Source of the DNA: Pseudomonadota bacterium
GTDB taxonomy: Bacteria; Pseudomonadota; Gammaproteobacteria; Burkholderiales; Burkholderiaceae
Direction: 5' to 3'
Length of the DNA stretch: 26,376 nucleotides
NCBI GenBank assembly: GCA_021783435.1
Contig: JAJXUC010000039.1
Coordinates: 1-26,376 of the forward strand
The translations under genes were made by a program, and so were the position numbers. Within the stretch, counting starts at the first letter, position 1. The number at the start of each line of letters is the position of its first letter. This document shows positions 22,261 through 26,376 of the stretch, in pieces. The notes below the pieces were generated by a model. It was not told the origin of the DNA. It worked only from the letters and a program-made list of their open reading frames with translations, and did no database searches.

Positions 22261-23379
22261 ATGCCCACTTGGCTGCTCACCCCGATCGACCACAACCCCC
22301 TGCTGGCCTGGCTCATGGCGCTGGCCTTGATCGTGCTCGCCATGCTGCTGGTTCGCGTCATCAAGCCACTGCTCATGGCACGACTGAGTGCCATGCATCA
22401 CCTGGGCAGGGCGCGCTGGAATGAAGCCCTGGCGCATGCCGTCGGCGGCACCCGCGTGTTGCTGGTCGGCGCCATGGCGTTGTACCCGGCGCTGGACAAT
22501 CTCGCGCTGTCCGCCACCACCGAGCGCTGGGCCTCGGGAATCGCTGCGGTCGGCCTGTTCGTGCAACTCGGGTTGTGGGCGGGGCGCTTTCTGGACAGTT
22601 GGATCAAGTCCTCACGCGCCCGCGCCATGGAGCACGACCCGGAAACCGCCACCGGCCTCGCCGCCATGAGCTTCCTGGCGCGGCTGGTGCTGTGGTCGCT
22701 GGTGGTCCTGCTGCTGCTCGACAATCTCGGCTTCAACGTCACCACCCTGCTGGCCGGGCTGGGTGTCGGCGGCATCGCCGTCGGCCTGGCCTTGCAGAAC
22801 ATCCTCGGCGACCTGTTCTCCAGCCTGTCCATCGTGCTCGACAAGCCGTTCCAGATCGGCCATTCCATCGTTGTCGACGGCTTTTCCGGCACGGTGGAAA
22901 ACATTGGCCTCAAGACCACCCGCATCCGCTCCATCAGCGGCGAAATCGTGGTGTTCTCCAACACCGATCTGACCAAGGCCCGGCTGCGCAACTACAAGTT
23001 CATGCAGCAGCGGCGCATCGTCTTCGCCTTCGGACTCACCTACGACACCCCGGCCGACTCCCTGGAGCGCATCCCTGCGCTGGTGAAGTCCCTCATCGAA
23101 GAGCACGAACAAGCCCGTTTCGACCGTGCCCACTTTAAGGACTTCGGCGACTCCAGCCTGAACTTCGAAGTCGTGTACTGGATGAAAACGGCCGACTACA
23201 CCGCCTACATGGACACCCAGCAGGCCATCAATCTGGGCCTGATGCGTGCCTGCGCCAAACTCGGCGTGGAGTTCGCCTTTCCCACCCGGACCGTGCAGCT
23301 GCAATGGAGCGAACCGCTGCCCGTGGCCATGCAGGACGGCCGTGTCGCGTCGCCGCGCGCGGTGCAAGGCACCACTTGA
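22261..23379 (+). CDS. MscS-type mechanosensitive channel (second copy)
   Basis: 372-residue inner-membrane protein with helices at about 14-36, 62-82, 91-110, 137-156 and the pore helix at 161-195. The pore motif NVTTLLAGLGVGGIAVGLALQNILGD is a strong MscS signature, followed by LDKPFQIGHSIVVDGFSGTVENIGLKTTRIRS in the beta domain. Downstream residues form the cytoplasmic vestibule. It differs clearly from the first copy in its pore helix and loop (GLALQNILGDLFSS versus GFAARPVLSNLLAG), so the pair is not a recent duplication. The start is 11 bases after the preceding stop. A TGATG at its own stop touches a 41-codon Pro-rich frame that I do not accept as a gene. Confidence 0.93.
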   Translation: MPTWLLTPIDHNPLLAWLMALALIVLAMLLVRVIKPLLMARLSAMHHLGRARWNEALAHAVGGTRVLLVGAMALYPALDNLALSATTERWASGIAAVGLFVQLGLWAGRFLDSWIKSSRARAMEHDPETATGLAAMSFLARLVLWSLVVLLLLDNLGFNVTTLLAGLGVGGIAVGLALQNILGDLFSSLSIVLDKPFQIGHSIVVDGFSGTVENIGLKTTRIRSISGEIVVFSNTDLTKARLRNYKFMQQRRIVFAFGLTYDTPADSLERIPALVKSLIEEHEQARFDRAHFKDFGDSSLNFEVVYWMKTADYTAYMDTQQAINLGLMRACAKLGVEFAFPTRTVQLQWSEPLPVAMQDGRVASPRAVQGTT

Positions 23380-23630
23380 TGACCGCACCATCGCCCGCAA
23401 GCGCCCCATCGATCTCGCCGCCGTCGCCACACTCCGCACCGGCACCGGTACCGCCATCAGCGCCTCACAAGCTTGGGGACTCCACGGGCTGTGCAATCTC
23501 CTGACAGATCTGGAAGCGTTCGACAAGACAAATGACGCTTGCGGCGATGCAGCAGGACGCTCGCGTGGCTGCTGCCTAAAATCGTTGCAATGCCGCCGAT
23601 GCGAGGGGCTAGGACGATGAGGAGACCCTG
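23380..23630. other. Intergenic region between the channel genes and the two-component genes
   Basis: About 250 bases with no gene accepted. It contains a promoter-like -10 element for the response regulator at 23577-23582. No intrinsic terminator with a U-run was found after the second channel gene. Confidence 0.4.
23577..23582 (+). promoter_or_regulatory. Candidate -10 element for the two-component operon
   Basis: TAAAAT in the context CCTAAAATCG, with transcription start near 23589 and a leader of about 42 bases. No clear -35, which would fit activation by a regulator. Confidence 0.35.
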
Positions 23631-24320
<690 letters not shown>

Positions 24321-24345
24321 TCGAGACCGGGCTCCGTCATCCTTC

Positions 24346-25872
24346 ATGGCCAGTCTTCCCCAGTTGGACGAAGTCGCCAGGACCGAGTCCACACCACCCG
24401 GGCGCCGGCCACGCCAGCGCTCGCTGTTCGGAGAAATTCTGGACTGGATGCTGGTGCCGCTGCTGCTGGTCTGGCCGCTGTCCATCGGCATCACCTATCT
24501 GGTGGCGCAGGCCATCGCCACCCAGCCCTTCGACCAGGGCCTGGAGCGGCGTGTCGCCGTGCTGGCCGAACTGGTGCAACGCAGCCCCCATGCGGTCCGG
24601 CCGTTGCTGCGACAGCCGGGAACCGACACCCTGGCCGGCGGCGACCCCGTGCTGATGCAAGTGCGCGGCGCCCACGGCCAGTTGCTGGGTGGCGACGCCA
24701 ACCTGCCGCTGCCGCCCGACGCCGCCGCGCCCTGGCCCGATGGTGTGCATCTGCGCGACGCCGAAGTGGGTGGCCAGGAGCTGCGCATCGCCTGGCGCTG
24801 GCTGGCCGCACCCGCCTTGCCCGTGACCGCGGCACCGACCGTTTCGTCCACACACGCGACGGATCGGCCGGCACTGCTGCTGGTCCAGGTGGCCGAGGGC
24901 TTGAAAAGCCGCACGCTGCTGGCGCGTGACATCGTGCGCGGGGTCATCCTGCCGCAGTTCGTCATCGTGCCCATCTCCATCCTGCTGGTGTGGTTCGGGT
25001 TGGGCCAGGGCATCATTCCGCTGAACGAATTGCAAGCGCGCATTCGCCGCCGCCGGCCCGACGACCTGAGCCCGATCGACCAGCGCGAGGCACCCGAGGA
25101 AATCACCCCGCTGGTGGACTCGATCAACGGCTTGCTCGGCCGACTGGAACAATCCATCCTCACGCAAAAACGCTTCATCGCCGACGCCGCGCATCAGTTG
25201 AAAACACCGCTGGCCGGCTTGCGCATGCAGGCCGAGCTGGCGGCACGCCAGACCGACCCGCAGGAGTTGCGTGCCAGCCTGCGGCAGATCAGTCTGTCCG
25301 TCGTGCGCACCACGCGCTTGGTGAACCAATTGCTGTTGCTGGCGCGCGCCGAGAACCAGGGCGTGGCCGCGCATGGCGCGCTCAGCAGCGTGGACCTGCG
25401 CAGGCCGGTGCGCGACGCCGTGCAGGAACTCGCGCCGATGGCGCTCGGCAAGGGGCTGGATCTGGAGTTCGACGCGCCCGATACGCCGCTATGGGTGCGT
25501 GGCCACGCCCTGCTGCTGCACGAATTGACGAAAAACCTGGTGGACAACGCCATCGCCTACACCCCACGTGGCGGCAGCGTGACCGTCCGTCTGAAAGCCG
25601 ATGCCACCAACTGGCGCATGCTGTTGAGCGTCGAAGACAGCGGTCTGGGCATCGCCCCGGCTGAGCGTGAACTGGTGTTCCGTCCCTTTTACCGCGTGCT
25701 GGGCACTGGCCATGACGGCAGCGGCCTGGGCTTGTCCATCGTGCAAGAAATCGCGCGCCAGCACAGCGCCATCATCGAACTCGCCGACAACCCGGCCTGC
25801 GCCGGCTGCGACACGCCGGGGCTGGTGGTACGCCTGCACCTTGCGGCAGCGGAACCCCCCGGGCCGACGTGA
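24346..25872 (+). CDS. Sensor histidine kinase, TctE-like
   Basis: 508-residue inner-membrane kinase. Visible parts are a first membrane helix (about 36-58), a periplasmic region of about 140 residues that looks like the 2CSK_N domain of TctE-type sensors (start FDQGLERRVAVLAELV), a second membrane helix (about 199-225), a linker shorter and more charged than a typical HAMP domain, the H-box ADAAHQLKTPLAGL with phosphoacceptor H283, and the catalytic domain with N-box NLVDNAIAYTP (397-407), G1 DSGLGI (431-436) and G2 GSGLGLSIV (458-466). The periplasmic ligand is unknown; known TctE relatives sense tricarboxylates. It pairs with the response regulator just upstream. Confidence 0.92.
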   Translation: MASLPQLDEVARTESTPPGRRPRQRSLFGEILDWMLVPLLLVWPLSIGITYLVAQAIATQPFDQGLERRVAVLAELVQRSPHAVRPLLRQPGTDTLAGGDPVLMQVRGAHGQLLGGDANLPLPPDAAAPWPDGVHLRDAEVGGQELRIAWRWLAAPALPVTAAPTVSSTHATDRPALLLVQVAEGLKSRTLLARDIVRGVILPQFVIVPISILLVWFGLGQGIIPLNELQARIRRRRPDDLSPIDQREAPEEITPLVDSINGLLGRLEQSILTQKRFIADAAHQLKTPLAGLRMQAELAARQTDPQELRASLRQISLSVVRTTRLVNQLLLLARAENQGVAAHGALSSVDLRRPVRDAVQELAPMALGKGLDLEFDAPDTPLWVRGHALLLHELTKNLVDNAIAYTPRGGSVTVRLKADATNWRMLLSVEDSGLGIAPAERELVFRPFYRVLGTGHDGSGLGLSIVQEIARQHSAIIELADNPACAGCDTPGLVVRLHLAAAEPPGPT

Positions 25873-25926
25873 AGCGTGCTTTGCGGGACCGGCCGACTCC
25901 AAGCTCCTTGCGCGTCGGCCTGGCGC

Positions 25927-26376
25927 TCAGCGCGCCGCCTTGCGTGCCGGGGCTTTCTGCGTTGCCGTCTTGGCTGGCGCCCCCGGCTTGGTCGCGGCCA
26001 CGGGACGAGGAACGAACTCGAAGCCGACCTTGCCGTCCGGCTGGCGCACCAGGAAGGCCTTGAACTTACGCTTGGTGCGGGCGGAAACGAAACCGTCGAG
26101 CAGGTCGGTGCGGCCTTCGCTCAGCAGCTTGCGCATCTGAGCCGGGTCGATCGGCTGTTGCAGGATGATCTTGCCGCTGCGGAAGTCGCAGGACGGCGCA
26201 GGCCCCACGCTGTGCTCGCAGACATAGGCATTGCCGGCATCGAAGACCGCGCCGCTGCACTTGGGACAGGCGCCCAGCGGCTCCTGGCCGGTGAAATCCG
26301 GGGCCTCGGAGCCTTCGCCGCTGATGGGCTGGCCGAAGTCGAATTCGAGCTTCCACTGCCCCGCCTCGCCTTCGCG
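25927..26376 (-). CDS. topB: DNA topoisomerase III, C-terminal part (5' end outside window)
   Basis: Type IA topoisomerase that relaxes and decatenates DNA. Only the last 149 residues are in the window; the frame enters at the right edge. It shows a topoisomerase C-terminal zinc-ribbon-like repeat (GACPKCSGAVFDAGNAYVCEHS ... CDF), then SGKIILQQPIDPAQMRKLLSEG, FKAFLVRQPDGKVGFEF, and a basic Ala/Lys/Pro tail (KTATQKAPARKAAR). The zinc ribbon plus the toprim-associated C-terminal repeat points to TopB rather than TopA, but the catalytic domain is not visible. It converges on the histidine kinase gene with 54 bases between the stops. Confidence 0.8.
   Translation of the reverse strand, partial: REGEAGQWKLEFDFGQPISGEGSEAPDFTGQEPLGACPKCSGAVFDAGNAYVCEHSVGPAPSCDFRSGKIILQQPIDPAQMRKLLSEGRTDLLDGFVSARTKRKFKAFLVRQPDGKVGFEFVPRPVAATKPGAPAKTATQKAPARKAAR

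Noticed and set aside
23379..23504. 41-codon Pro/Ser/Ala-rich frame touching the stop of the second MscS gene (TGATG)
   Set aside because: No ribosome binding site, no domain, composition typical of random high-GC sequence; coupling alone is not enough.

Overview
The window reads as a high-GC chromosome segment from a betaproteobacterium, most likely order Burkholderiales. This rests on gene content (purEK with tsaC/sua5, a tsaB-rimI-UDG-pyrF run, family 4 uracil-DNA glycosylase, DUF2970, a CGPC-type thioredoxin-TPR protein) and on strongly GC-rich third codon positions. A secreted two-domain rhodanese hints at a sulfur-active lineage such as Thiomonas, but that is inference. No tRNA, rRNA, insertion sequence, phage gene or CRISPR array was seen.

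Region by region. At 1-4.6 kb are purine genes: a minus-strand purE-purK-tsaC operon (tsaC runs off the left edge), a plus-strand thioredoxin-TPR gene diverging from purE, and a minus-strand purC. At 5.1-6.2 kb is a periplasmic rhodanese with its own terminator. At 6.2-7.9 kb, minus strand, are DAHP synthase (aroG) and a small DUF2970 membrane protein. They are preceded by a short leader peptide with seven consecutive aromatic codons and a textbook-like attenuator. PPK2 diverges at 8.0 kb. At 8.9-14.1 kb is a compact minus-strand series: tsaB, rimI, UDG, pyrF, moaC and then tldD, which may have its own promoter. A psiF-like gene with a strong terminator follows at 14.5 kb. On the plus strand dacB (PBP4) and a SemiSWEET/PQ-loop gene occupy 15.1-16.8 kb.

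At 16.8-17.6 kb there is a 760-base gap with a striking AT-rich island and then a hairpin-rich stretch. It precedes a plus-strand module: gpsA (makes glycerol-3-phosphate), a HAD phosphatase, a GT20 glucosylglycerol-phosphate synthase, and two different MscS-type channels. Read together this is an osmoadaptation unit: precursor supply, synthesis and dephosphorylation of glucosylglycerol, and channels that release solutes on down-shock. A TctDE/QseBC-type two-component pair follows. The 3' end of topB lies on the opposite strand at the right edge.

The two most interesting items are the Phe/Tyr/Trp-rich attenuator ahead of aroG (7.68-7.87 kb) and the self-contained glucosylglycerol/mechanosensitive channel module with its AT-rich upstream region (17.2-23.4 kb).
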